A stretch of DNA of 64,000 nt from contig NC_063261.1 in NCBI RefSeq assembly GCF_019578655.1, forward strand, positions 806,001-870,000, read 5' to 3'. The DNA is from Ricinus communis. Its lineage: Eukaryota; Streptophyta; Magnoliopsida; Malpighiales; Euphorbiaceae. The notes under the pieces were generated by a model, which was not told where the DNA came from, made no database searches, and was given only the letters and a program-made list of their open reading frames with translations. Position numbers and translations under genes: made by a program. The number at the start of each line of letters is the position of its first letter. Position 1 is the stretch's first letter. Shown here piece by piece: positions 42,121 to 53,865 of the stretch.

Positions 42121-44499
42121 AACTTGTTTAAACAACTGCCTATTAACCTACCTTTTGTTGAGGCTATTTCGCAGATGTTGAAGTATGCCAAGTTCTTAAA
42201 GGAAATTTTGAGCAACAAAAGGAAGCTGGAGGACTTGGGACTAGTAACTTTGAATGAGGAATGCTCAGCTATTCTTCAGAATAAGCTGCCACTCAAAAGG
42301 AGAGATCCAGGGAGTTTTACTATTCCTTGCATGATTGTTGATTTGCCTATTAGTTGTGCATTGGCTGATTTAGGAGCTAGTATTAATTTGATGCCCACTA
42401 GTTTGCTTGATAAGTTAGGTTTAAGTGAACCTAAGCCCACTAGGATGAGCATTCAGTTAGCTGATAGGACTGTTAAGATTCCTAGGGGTATTATTGAGGA
42501 TGTGCTTGTTAAGGTAGACAAGTTTATTTTTCCTATTGATTTTGTAGTTATGGACATAGAAGGTGAGAGTACTGTGCCTTTGATCTTGGGTAGACCTTTT
42601 TTTGCAACATTTAGGGCTGTTATAGATGTTTATGATGGAAAGCTTCAGCTTAGGATAGATGATGAGACCATTACCTTCGACTTAGCTACTACTATGAGAC
42701 ATTCTTTTAGACCATGACGATGTTGTGTTCTATGTGGATATTCTGTATGACGTGGTTGAGTCTCATTTGCAGGAAATATTGCTTGATGATCCTTTGCAGG
42801 TAGCATTACAATGAGATAAGGAGGAGCTTTCCAATGAGCAAGTGTTGGAGTAGCTTGCTAGTTTGTTGGCTATTGAGCCTAGCTTTTCTACTGATCCTTT
42901 TCTTTCTCTTGACAGGTCATAAGTGCAGAAATTAAAGTCTTCTTTTGAGGACCCCCCGACCTTAGAATTGAAGGAGTTACCTAAGCACTTGAGCTATGGA
43001 TTCTTGGATGAGGAAGAAAAGTTGCCAGTGATTATTGCAGCAGATTTGACACTTGAGGTGCGAGCAAAGACTCTAGACTCTCTCAAGCGGTATAAGAGGG
43101 CCTTTGCCTACAAGATTGCTGATATTCCCAAGATCAACCCTAGTTTTTGTTCTCACAAGATTTTTATGGAGGATAGCTATAGACCTGTAGTTCAGCCACA
43201 AAGGCGGCTTAACTCGAACATGAAGGAAGTAGTGAAAAAGGAGGTAATTAAGCTCCTTGATGCAGGTTTGATTTATCCTATTTCTGACAGTTCTTGGGTA
43301 AGCCCTGTGCAGGTTATACCGAAGAAAGGAGGCATGACAGTAATTCATAATGAGAAGGATGAGCTGATACCCATACAGACAGTTATAGGATTCCGAGTTT
43401 GAATTGATTACAGGAGGCTTAATGATGCAACTTGGAAGGATTACTTCCCTCTTCCTTTCATTGATCAGATGTTAGAAAGATTGGCAGGACATATATTTTA
43501 CTGTTTCCTTAATGGTTTTTCATGATATTTTCAGATTTCAATTGCACCTGAAGACTAAAAGAAGATGACTTTCACTTGCCCCTATGAGACTTTTGCTTAT
43601 AGACGGATGCCTTTTGGTCTATGTAATGCGCCGACTACGTTTCAGCAGTGTATGATGGCCACTTTGATGATATGATTGAGGAATCGATGGAGGTATTTAT
43701 GGATGACTTTTCTGTTTTTGGTAATTCCTTTTCTCACTGTTTGGCAAATTTAGAACGCATGTTAGCTAGGTGCATTGAGGCTAACTTGGTGCTGAATTGG
43801 GAAAAGTGTCATTTTATGGTGAGAGAGGGAATTGTTCTAGGGCATAAGATTTCACATGCTGGGATGGAGGTTGATAGAGCTAAAATAGAAACCATATCTA
43901 AGCTGCCACCCCCTAGTTGTGTTAGGGCTGTTAGGAGTTTCTTGGGCCATGCTGGGTTCTACAGAAGGTTTATTAGAAATTTTTCTAAGATTGCTAAGCC
44001 TCTTACTCAATTACTAGTTAAGGATGCACCTTTCATTTTTGATGATGCATGTTTATCTTCTTTTGAGCTATTGAAGAAACTATTGATGACAACACCTATC
44101 ATGGCTTCGCTTGATTGGGGACTGCCCTTTGAACTAATGTGCGATGCTAGTGACTATGCAATTGGAGCTGTACTTGGACAGAGGTTTGATAAGAAGTTCC
44201 AACCCATTTACTATGCTAGCAAGACTTTGACAGAAGCCTAGGAGCATTACACTACTATAGAGGAGTTGTTGGCTGTTATTTATATCGTCGATAAATTCAA
44301 ATCATACCTCATCTTATCAAAGACCATCGTCTTCACTGACCATTCAGCTTTGAGGTATTTGTTTAATAAGCATGATGCTAAGCCGAGATTGATCAGATGG
44401 ATTTTATTGTTGCAGGAGTTCGACATTGAGATTAGGGATAAGAAGGACGTAGAAAATTTGGCAGCGGATCACTTATCCAGACTGAGAATCCGAGCTTAG
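42121..44499 (+). pseudogene. Athila protease, reverse transcriptase and RNase H
   Basis: A run of 197 open codons (42124-42717) covers the gag-protease link and the protease, with ALADLGASINLMPTSLLDKL (active-site D-L-G-A). RT runs 43080-44080: VIKLLDAGLIYPISDSSWVS, YRRLNDATWKDYFPLP, TFAYRRMPFGLCNAP and the catalytic VFMDDFSVFG (near 43695). RNase H: PFELMCDASDYAIGAVLGQ and [13 protein letters not shown], ending AADHLSRL. Damage: stops at 43400, 43524 and 43556, a frameshift near 43650, and a TAG after KTLTEA. Confidence 0.9.
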
Positions 44500-45830
44500 A
44501 AGCACTTGATGAGAGCACAATAGATGATCAATTTCTAGAGGAGCACTTCTATTCATTGAAGGTATATTATGATTCTCCTTGGTTTTTTGATTATGCTAAC
44601 TACCTTGTGGCTAGGGTCTTACCAAAGGGTATGACTTATCAGCAAAAGAAGAAATTCTTTGCTGATTTGAAATACTACATTTGGGAAGATCCCTTCCTAT
44701 ATCGAGTATGTGCAGACCAGGTCATTCGCCGATATGTTTATGGCAAAGAGAGTCTCCAGATTCTAAGGCACTATCATGAGGGACCCGTAGGAGGCCATCA
44801 AGCGATGAACCATACTGCTAGGAAGGTGTTGGATGTAGGCTTTTATTGGCCAACTATCTTCCAGGATGCTAGGACATTTGTTCAGGTTTGTGACGCTTGT
44901 CAGTGCTCAAGTAACATCTCTGCCCGTGATGAAATGCCCCAAACTAGTATGCAGACTATTGAGATATTTGATGTTTGGGGTATTGACTTCATGGGGCCCT
45001 TCCCTTCTTCCAATGGTAATAAGTATATCCTTGTGGCTGTTGAGTATTTCTCCAAGTGGCCTGAGGCACAAGCCTTACCTACAGATGATGCCAGAGTTGT
45101 TTACAGGTTCCTTAAGAGGTTATTTGCTAAGTATGGCAAACCTAGAGCGTTAATTATTGACAGGGGAACACATTTCTGCAACGCTCAATTGGAGAAGGCA
45201 CTCAGACGCTATGGTGTAACTCATCGGTTCTCTACTCCCTATTACCCTCAGACCAGTGGGCAAGTTGAGGTTACTAATAGGGGTTTAAAATGCATTTAAG
45301 AGAGAACTATAGGTGTAAGTAGGAAGGATTGGGCTTTGAAACTGGATGATGCATTATGGGCATTTAGGACTGCATATAGGACTTTCATAGGTTTTACACC
45401 CTATAGGCTTGTGTATGGGAAGTCTTGTCATTTACCTGTTGAATTAGAACATAGGGCTCTTTGGGCCCTTAAAACTTGCAATTTTGATATTGATTCTGTA
45501 AGTAAGGAGAGACAGTGGCAGCTGAGTGAAATGGAGGAGTGGCGTCAACAGGCGTATGAAAACACTTTAATTTACAAGGCTAAGATAAAGCAGTGGCATG
45601 ATCAGAGGCTCAGAGGTTCCAAGGAGTTTCATATTGGAGATAGAGTATTGCTATATAATTCACGTCTTTGGTTGTTTTCAGGGAAGCTCAGGAGTTGATG
45701 GTCGGTGCCATTCGTGGTTAAGAAAGTTTTCCCATATGGCACAGTCGAGCTTCATCATCCTGAGAAGGGTGATTTCAAGGTCAATGGACATAGGCTCAAA
45801 GTGTATCACGAAAACTCGTTAGAGATTGAG
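44480..45830 (+). pseudogene. Athila integrase
   Basis: After a frameshift near 44482 the frame [11 protein letters not shown] leads into 247 open codons. The zinc finger is HYHEGPVGGH with CDACQC. The core has all three acidic residues: GIDFMGPFPS, IIDRGTHFCN and TSGQVEVTNRGLK. One stop (45297) and then [33 protein letters not shown] and [19 protein letters not shown], the Athila C-terminal segment. Near-intact, though without an intact upstream frame it cannot be made. Confidence 0.9.
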
Positions 45831-46194
45831 TAGCGGGTAAACATGATTCTGTATCTACAAGGATGATCCATGTTGAGTCCAGCTAAATGGCTCAAGAACC
45901 AAAAAGAAGCGCCCTTGGGAGGCATTCCCATTTTAGCTTTATGTTTTTCTATTTATTTTTATATTATTAGTCGTTTGCATGCTTGATGGTATTTAGAACA
46001 CTTACTTAGTAACTAAAAGTAGTTGTGTGAATATAGGGTTTGAGTAACTTAAGTCGGATTTTTGGTAATTGGTGAAGATGAACTTCCCTATTTGATACAT
46101 TTTACTTGAATTATAGCCTAAATGTGTGCGTATATGTGTTGAATGCATATAAGGGGTTTGGCGACTCGAGATGGTGAAGAAAAGCTTGGACTTC
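45831..46194 (+). other. Athila spacer after pol
   Basis: Non-coding. Contains TTGGGAGGCATTCCC (45915-45930), a stretch commonly seen after Athila pol. Nothing else recognised. Confidence 0.5.
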
Positions 46195-46588
46195 AACTGT
46201 CTACGACGGTTTCCGTGGGCATCACGGGTTGGATCCTCAGCACGGCCGAAATCATACTAGTGATGAATATGTATATGAAGAGATTGGGAAATTAGCTGTA
46301 CCACAGCTTCCGAGGCCACCACAGGCTGTAATACCAGGCCGTGCCGGTCAGCACACCCGTGCCCCTGCCTGTGATGGACATGTACGTAGAGCATAAATAA
46401 AAATCAACCGTCCACCACGGCTTCCAAAGGCACCACGGGCAGCAACAACAGGCCGTGCTAACCAGCACGGCCATGCCCTCGCTCGTGGTGAATTGGCATG
46501 TGGATGAAGCTTCAGGGTTCCGCACAAGCCGAGTCCTGGCCATGTTGACCAGCATGGCCTTGCCCTCGCCCGTGCTGATCCCCGTGAC
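46195..46588 (+). repeat. GC-rich tandem repeats, about 105-bp period
   Basis: Four diverged units carrying ACCACGGCTTCC..GGCACCACGGGC..AGGCCGTGC..CAGCACGGCC, starting near 46198, 46300, 46413 and 46520. They lie directly upstream of a TATA box and are far more GC-rich than their surroundings. Related text recurs at 51557-51760. Confidence 0.65.
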
Positions 46589-46595
46589 TATATAA
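46589..46595 (+). promoter_or_regulatory. TATA box before the ATHILA ORF
   Basis: TATATAA in GTGACTATATAAGCATG, just after the GC-rich array. A pyrimidine-rich leader follows. A candidate intron runs from CCA|GTAAGT (46695) to ATTAG (47173), ending six bases before the ATG at 47179. Confidence 0.45.
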
Positions 46596-47178
46596 GCATG
46601 CCATTTCAAAAATTTTCCAACTTTTCCCCCTCTAAACTCTAAGGTGTTGTTTCTCCTTCTTCTCCATTTTTTTCACATGTCACGACAATTTCCAGTAAGT
46701 TTCTTCACCTTTTGCTTTTATTTGGTTAAATTTGATTTTTATGTAATTTTTATTATTTAGGACATTTTGATTTACTCTAGTAGTTGTCAATATTTATTAC
46801 TTTGGTTGGGTTATTGTTTTATTTTTGTTACACTGCTTAAGTTTGATTTGGGTTAGATTTAGTTTAGATTAGTTGCTATGTTTATGTGATTTTGAACAAT
46901 GAAATGCTAAGTGTGGGGTTCGGCAGTAATAAAGTTTATATATAACATTCTATTCTGAAAAATTAATAGGATAAATTTTCTTTATTTAGTGCGCAATAAT
47001 ATGGGCTGGAATGCCATTGTGAATTGGATTTCTGCAGGAAATTGAGGCTTTAGTCTTAGCTTTAAGTCTAAAGTTTTATGTTAGTTAAATTATAGCCGTT
47101 ATGCTGCTAAATTTCTGGTATAATTTATGGTAACGTGATTTCTTGTTCGAATACTAATGATTGACTGTATTAGGCAAT

Positions 47179-48252
47179 ATGAGGGATCGAGATCAATCCC
47201 GTCGAAAGCAACCGCAACGCGCCGCTACCAATAAGAGCCCGCGTGGCAAAGGAACCTCTTTCTCCACTTCACCTTCATCAGCACCAGCACCAGCACCCCT
47301 ACCACAATAGCAACTAGTCCGCGTATGAAGAACACCAGCTGTAAATCCACCCGCACCTGGTCGGCATCCCTTATGGACATTCCAAAATGCTAATAATGAG
47401 AGCCGCTTCTAAGTCATGAGATGGAAGCATGTAATGGCTGGACGTTGCATCGACTTTGTATCCCTGGAGAGAGTGGGATTGGCTCATGATGTGTGTGCAA
47501 TGTTCGACACTCTGCCTTACGCATGGTTCTTCGACATCATTGAGCCAACCTACCGCGAGCTCACAATTAAATTCCTCAGCACCTTCTTCCTGCAGCAACA
47601 AATCACAAATTGGCATCAGCTTGATGCAGTTTACTTCAGACTTGGAGGAAGGGAGTTCTCAATGTCAGTTCCATAATTCACCATGCATTTAGATTTATGG
47701 ACTGAGCAGGAGACCTCAGGCGAGAAGTATCAGGGCTGCATCTACATCAACCCAATCTCGTACGACACCATGTGGGATACATTAGTACTCAGGCTAGAAT
47801 CATACTACCCTAATAGGTATAAGGCGTCTAGCCTTCCGGATCATCTCCGCTATCTCCATACATTATTAGCTTACACGATTACAAGCAGGGAAGATAGTTT
47901 TGGAGCAGTCACGCAGATCAATGTATTCATCCTCTGGGCTATGCAACATCGTAAGAAGCTTGACATGGGGTATCTGTTGGCTCGTCAAGTCCGTTCATTC
48001 ATAGTCGACGCCCAGAAGAAGATGCACTGCTGTTTTGGCCTGTATGTGACTAGGTTGGCCAAGAACTGGATGTATTGGACGACTGTCTGTCCTAGCTTAC
48101 TTAGATTGGTGACATGACACCATTAGGGATCAGACAGATGATCAACATGCAGATGATCACGGCCACTCGAACCCACATGGCATTGAGTACAGGCTTGTTA
48201 GTGCAATAGTAAGGGAGGCTAAAGAGGCAGCAGCTCGAAGAGCCCAATACTA
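47179..48252 (+). pseudogene. ATHILA ORF (env-position extra ORF, PF03078-like)
   Basis: ATG at 47179 with a basic, Ser/Pro-rich start (MRDRDQSRRKQPQRA). Stops at about 47308 and 47411, then WKHVMAGRCIDFVSLERVGL, YRELTIKFLSTFF and FRLGGREFSMSVP (stop 47675), then SYDTMWDTLVLRLESYYP and DMGYLLARQVRSF to 48116. This matches the ATHILA ORF-1 family found after pol in Athila elements (an extra ORF of unknown role, sometimes compared with env). I see no signal peptide or membrane segment. Confidence 0.7.
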
Positions 48253-48375
48253 AATGAACTTCTCAATTACATAAAGCAATCTAAATATCACAATTCACAA
48301 TGTCTCATGAATAATGCGATTTCTTATTAATAATTAAAGCAAGAAGAAAATAAGCATTGATAATCAAAATCTCAT

Positions 48376-48445
48376 AAACATTAAATGCAATCCAACAATA
48401 AAGGAACCCCAAACATTAAATACAATCCAACAATAAAGGAACCCC
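48376..48445 (-). repeat. 35-bp tandem duplication in Athila LTR
   Basis: AAACATTAAATRCAATCCAA plus CAATAAAGGAACCCC twice in succession, one mismatch. The plus-strand LTR at 39570 has a single copy. Confidence 0.85.
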
Positions 48446-49441
48446 AATGGGTTCAACAATTCTAGGTACTCATGCTAATAAGTAACACAAGGTAAGGAAC
48501 AAATACAAAAAAGCAAATTGAAAACATGTACACCCTTCTTTTTCAAGTCAGATGAACAACCCTAAATCCCCAAATTTGAATGATGAACCTCAAATTGCCT
48601 CTTGAATGCCTCCCAAGTCCACTCTTAATCTTCAATGTGATGCTTAAACCACTGGAATCCTTTCTTCAATATGCAAAATAGTCTCTCAAAGTCAAATATC
48701 AAAGTTTGGAAAGGGTGGCTCGTGTGTGTATATGAAAAATCAAGTCAGAAAATTGAACCCTAGCAAAATAATTCGATTTTGCCTATATAATTGTCCTAGC
48801 AGGTAAGCCCGTCGGCCCGGCACTAGGGAATGGGTAGGCTTAAGGCCACCGAAACCCGTAGTAAGCCTGACACTCACAGATTTAAACAAATCTCATCTCA
48901 AATTAATATTATTAAAACCACAAATTATCTTAATAGTTACACTCTACATAAATACTTCGGTCTACCAGAAAAACTAGGCGAGACCTGAAGCTCAGAAAAT
49001 TTACAACTGATACATCTACTAATTACTACTGCGGAGAATCTAAGATTTACCAATTTACATACCAAATCAAATACATCACCCGATGATGAAGGAGTCGGAT
49101 TCTTGAATAAGAGTCGCGGGAGAACTAACGATCACGAATCGAAAAGCAGTAAAAATGAGGTATCGGTCTCGAGTGAGTTAAAATCATATATCTATAATGA
49201 GTTTCAAATATCTCAATGTCACCTTATTAAATTTTAAAATAATTAATAAATCACATGAACCATACGTGTCATGTTAAAACATATGTGTCATGCCATGCTT
49301 AAACAAAATTTATTCCACATGCAACGGGACGGAGTACTTGATAGAACTCTAATCCCAACTCTAAAATCTCGATTATTTCAACACTTATGTCTCAACTAAC
49401 CTCAACTCTATCATCTCAAACCTCTCATTCCAACAGATTTG

Positions 49442-49700
49442 GCCAGAGAGCAAAGCTCGACCGGGGACCTTACCTCCAGTCCGGTCACTTAACTCTCGGC
49501 CTTAGCCTTTCGGGCTCTCTTATCCAATAAGGTAGCCCGGAGAGCTTAGCTCGACTAGGGACCTTACCTCCAGTCTGGTCACTTAAATTTTCAAATAAGC
49601 CGGCGCCCAGAGAGCAATGCTCGACCAGGGACCTTTACTCCGGCAACCACACTCTACTAAGCCCAGAGAGCGATGCTCGACTAGGGCAGGTCCTAATCTT
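49442..49700. repeat. Tandem units CCCAGAGAGCAATGCTCGAC, copy 1
   Basis: Four units starting near 49443, 49535, 49606 and 49662, each with GAGAGC..GCTCGAC.(A/G)GGGACC. The copy at 62957-64000 has three. GAGAGCAATGCTC contains a small inverted repeat. Confidence 0.8.
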
Positions 49701-50399
49701 TCTTTCTTAAAATTTTTACCTCTTTACCCTTTCCCTATCTCTCTCAGATTATATTGGGACACTCATCCAACTCCTATGTTCTACTGCCGTCCCATCCTGA
49801 GTCATCATGCAATATTAAAATTGGTAATAAAGGAAAAATATATTTAAATAGTAATTAAAGCATCATGCAAATGATAATAATAATAATTAAATGAAAAATT
49901 GAAATTGCAAATAAATATTCACAGTAGCAAATCAAATTTTATGCATGACACGTGCGTAAGCGATATATGACTTTAACTCACAGAATTAGGCGACCTCCTA
50001 GCTCTGCTCCGGTGCCTCGGTTGGAGCGAGCCGAACAAACGGACAATCTAGTCACGGAAAACAATTTATCAAAACGTTGAAACAATCGATCTTTAATCTT
50101 AAGTCTAGACTCCTAGGACTGACTGTCTAAGAATCTCGACTCAAAAGAATTCTACCGAAAATCCGGCAGAACCTCCTCTACAACACGAACATTACCCCCC
50201 GTAAAAATGGGTCCAGGACCTGCCAGAAGAACACTCCAAATATCCAACAATTTAAACAACGGGAGTCGGGTCCCCAAACTTCACTATTTCCCGACTCCGC
50301 CATACAGCACAAAATACGAGGCAAGCAAACTGACAGACAATTATTTATGACTCACAAATATCATCAAATACTCAATAAACACAAATTTAAAATCAAAGG

Positions 50400-50990
50400 A
50401 TTTCTAAGATCAATGGCCAGAGAAAATTACCGAGACGCTCGGTAGACTCGCCTCTGGCCGCCGGAGTCCGATCAACGATCTGGACACACCATCGGACTCC
50501 TGACGGCGATGGCGATCCCCGCTTCCGATTTTTCGATCTGACACCCGATCATCCGGAGAAATTTACGGACGATCACGGCCGTCGATTTGCAAACGGAGCC
50601 CGATCGCCACCAAACCGGTGCCAATGCGAAGCTTGAGCTGAGGAGAGTCGGGATACGTCCTTCGATCGTCCATCCTCCGCCGGAGCTCGCCGAAAAAGCT
50701 GAAAAACGCGGCTGCCCCCTACTTTCTCTCTCCACCGGATCTTCCGCCTCCGGCCACCACAGGCGACACCGCCGCCGCCAAAACACAGCCGAGGCCAAGA
50801 GGAGTCGATCGGCACCAAGATCAGCGACCACCGACGCGGCAAGGAAGCTTCGGCCATCTTCCTCCTCATGAGAGCTGCGCCATCGCCATTGGTGCTGCAT
50901 GCCCGTGGCCTTGACCGGCCACCCGCGCCCCGGACAGACGGCCCGTATGACTCCTTCCTCCGCGCCTCCTCTCTCTCCCCCGACATCTCT
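50400..50990. other. GC- and CpG-rich island inside the LTR
   Basis: Strong contrast with the AT-rich surroundings and many CG dinucleotides (e.g. GCCGCCGGAGTCCGATC). It permits a 188-codon open frame on the minus strand (51038-50472) and overlapping frames on both strands. The predicted proteins are Arg/Ser-rich without a known domain, so I treat the frames as by-products of composition. Confidence 0.6.
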
Positions 50991-52325
50991 CTTCCTCTCT
51001 TCTTCTTCCTCGACTTCCATTCCTTTCAATATCGACATTTGACCCCTGAACTTTTCCTTATTACAATTTGGTCCCTCAACTTCTTAATTACTTACAATTT
51101 CATCCCGCAGAATTCCAATTTAACCCCAAACTTCTTTTTAGCCTTTCAATTAAGCCCCTAACTATTTAATTTGGGCCAAATCCGAATTATTGAAAATACA
51201 CAATTACAAAAATACCCCTGACCGACATATTTATTTACGAAAATACCAAACTCACAAATTTCCATAAAAACCCATAAAAATAAAATTATACTTTTAATCC
51301 TTATTCCAAAATAAATTTCCAATTTAGTCCTAACACACAATTAAATTAAATTAAATAATCAATTTCTCAAATAGTTTACTTAATTACTCCTTAAAAATCA
51401 AACTAATTGGGTATAGAAAATAACTCATTTATTTATCTAACATGAACATTCAAAATTTGTATTTAAATCATTCCAATTAAACCGAATAAAAATAAAGCTA
51501 AAATTAACTTAAATAAAAACTCATTATTAAATATATAAAAAATTCCGGGTGTTACAAGCGGAGTCCTGGCCGTGCTGAAGCTCCGAGTCTCAAAAATTAG
51601 TTCTTTTCCCTGACCGTGTCCTCGTCGGTGCTGAGCCACCACAGGTAGTGATGGAGCCGTGGTGGCCTCAGAAACCATGCCAAAAGGACACTTTTGAGGG
51701 TCAAATGTTGATGGTTCAGCACGGTTAGAGTTCAGGCCGTGCTCAACCTTGAAATGGTAGCCCTTGCTCAGTTTTGATGGATTCTGGTCCGTATTTGCAC
51801 GTATCTCCCTCGACTAATGATAATGTCCATCGATGATCACCTGAAACATGAAAGAAACCAAAACACAGGTGATTCTGGTATAATGCAAGATAACTATGCA
51901 CAAAAATGGAAATAATTGGGCATATAAACATGTATAAAACAATACATATCACTAGGTTTAGGTAACTTTTTTTAAAGAACGATAGAAGATTTCCCAAAAC
52001 CTAAGCAGCACTGGATTCTCAACCGATCCTTGATTCAATAACCTTATCATCTCCAAAGACTCGTTAAACATCAATCTATGATGATAACCTGAGGTTCCCT
52101 CCACATCCAGCATCGTCAACATCTTTTCCCCTTTAACTGGTTCTTTTATTTATGATTCTAGAAACATGATTAGGATGTTATTTTATTATTTTATATGTTT
52201 TACATGATTATATTAGGGTTTCATATAATGAATTAACATGTTTCTGATATTTTGGATACTGATATGATAATATGTGTTTCATTAGATTTTGAATCGGATT
52301 AGTTAAATCATTAGGTTAACATGAT

Positions 52326-52327
<2 letters not shown>

Positions 52328-52357
<30 letters not shown>
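52328..52357. repeat. (AT)n microsatellite
   Basis: About 15 TA units within the X4 LTR. Not present at the matching place in the X2 LTR. Confidence 0.9.
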
Positions 52358-52359
<2 letters not shown>

Positions 52360-52613
52360 CTATCTAATTGGATTAGATCTTTAGGGTTACATGATTAAAA
52401 TTTAGAATATGCCTTGAAATATCTTATTTGCTTACTGTCTATCTTGATTTTTAGGGTTTACATGATTTGTAGGTTTTCTGGTTAAATTTTACATTTTTAT
52501 GACTTATTTTTTCATTTTATACATGTTAATTGATTTATTTTATCTTCTATGCATGTGATTGGCTCATAGGCGTAAGAATCTAAAGAAATCGCAGAATGGA
52601 CCATTCCAAGCCC

Positions 52614-52657
52614 TAGAGCTGATCAGCTCTATGCCCTCAACCAATCGGCTTTGCACC
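52614..52657. repeat. Palindromic motif cluster (X4 LTR)
   Basis: AGAGCTGATCAGCTCTATGC (an almost perfect palindrome) followed by ACCAATCGGCTTTGCAC. Confidence 0.6.
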
Positions 52658-53865
52658 TTTCTACCATAATTTTTAGATTTTAATGGATTTTCGGTGATAT
52701 TTATGTACTGTAACTTAGTTTTAGGCATTTTTCTTTCATATTTCTTAATTATATGAAGGTTGTAATAGTTAGATAAAATTTCTTACACTTTATTTTTATT
52801 TTATGTTTGATGGATAATAAATATTTGCAATGTGACTGCCAAATTAAAACTGTACATATAAACTTTAGTTATAATTGTACTTTTGCATGAAAAAGTTGTC
52901 CATTAGGTTAAAAGATGGTAAATGGACCTTAATCTAAAATCCATATAGACTTTGTGGGTTTTGCCATGCTTTAATTAAATTAATTGGGCCATATTAGAGT
53001 TAAGATCACCCAATTGGGCCTCAGCATAAAAGGTAGTCGGTTTAGGTCTAATGGTTGGAATCAAATCATAATTTATAATTAGGCTTAGACTAAGTGAGAC
53101 TTGTACGTAATTAATAAGTAAAATAGGCTAACAAATCAAATATGGGTTGGGCTTAATAAAATGGGCTAGACTGAAAGGACCTCACATATTGTAATGATTA
53201 CTTGTAAATATAAATTGTCATACTTATAGGGAATAGCTCATTAAATAATAAAATTAAAGACTAAGATATACAAATAAGGAAGTTGGTTTCTAGATCCTTC
53301 TTTAGATGTGGTGAAACATCCTTGTGGAATCTAGTATGCTACTCAATTAGTAAAGGTGTCTTAGAGAATTACTCGGGTGGTGACTCCCATATTCGTGCTA
53401 GTCTCTGTGAGCTTGATTAGGTTGAAAAGCTTTGAAATACTATAGTCACTAGAGACACTTGGGTGCGTGCCCGAAACCGCTGCTAAAATCTCAAACTTGG
53501 AAGAAAATGAGTTCTTTGAACCAATTAACCTGGATCATCTCAAGAAATACTATGTATAAAAATAAAAATAGATAAAATAGAAAAAATAGCCTGCTAATCA
53601 GAAAGCTTCAAAAAGGCACGTCAAATAATAAGTCAGGGCAATAACAGAGAAAATAATCAGTTGAAAAATCTGAAAGGACTGACTGATGATAGGAGTTGTA
53701 TCATGAGAAATCAAAATGTACCATCTAGGCCTTTAATAAATGAAAAAATGGTTTATAATTTTTAACAAACATACATGTCTATTTATTACTCTATGCACTA
53801 ACTAGAAGAGAAAACTAAGCTAAAGTGCTAAGCAAAATAAATGAGATATAAAAAAAGCATATTTT

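Larger units (their letters stand above)
39567..48252 (+). mobile_element. Athila-type Ty3 retrotransposon, truncated at both ends
   Basis: Partial 5' LTR, Athila-style PBS, gag, PR, RT, RNase H, INT, then a long spacer and the extra ATHILA ORF. It stops at 48252, where an inverted Athila LTR begins, so its own 3' LTR is absent. Domains are well conserved, but the frame is broken by about fifteen stops and at least two frameshifts (near 43650 and 44482). Confidence 0.85.
48792..51556. mobile_element. Solo-type LTR, 2.77 kb (TGTC...TTACA), copy 1
   Basis: Starts TGTCCTAGCAGG, with CGGCACTAGGGAATGGGTAG and GCCACCGAAACCCGTAG soon after. Ends TTCCGGGTGTTACA. A second copy starts at 62957. The 3' part has the 'tttgacccctgaac...tttggtccctcaac' texts common in plant LTRs. 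No gag or pol is present inside, so it is a solo LTR or non-autonomous element. It sits immediately beside the TATA box of the inverted Athila LTR. No target duplication seen (ATAAT versus AGCGG). Confidence 0.7.
48253..51951 (-). mobile_element. Inverted Athila LTR, split by another LTR
   Basis: Read on the minus strand it begins TGATATGTATTG (51951), includes a TATA box ATTATATAGG (48791-48782), and ends within LTR text matching 39567-39737 before meeting the ATHILA ORF of the plus-strand element at 48252. Net LTR length is about 930 bp, interrupted at 48792-51556. Confidence 0.75.

Noticed and set aside
46292..46609. 105-codon minus-strand ORF
   Set aside because: It is the reverse of the GC-rich tandem array upstream of the ATHILA ORF, with no independent evidence for a gene.
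47416..48117. Two host genes of unknown function
   Set aside because: The frames are pieces of one ATHILA-type ORF separated by a single stop, in the expected place after Athila pol.
50472..51038. A 188-codon gene on the minus strand
   Set aside because: It lies inside an LTR, overlaps long frames on the other strand, and has no recognisable domain. Composition explains the open frame.
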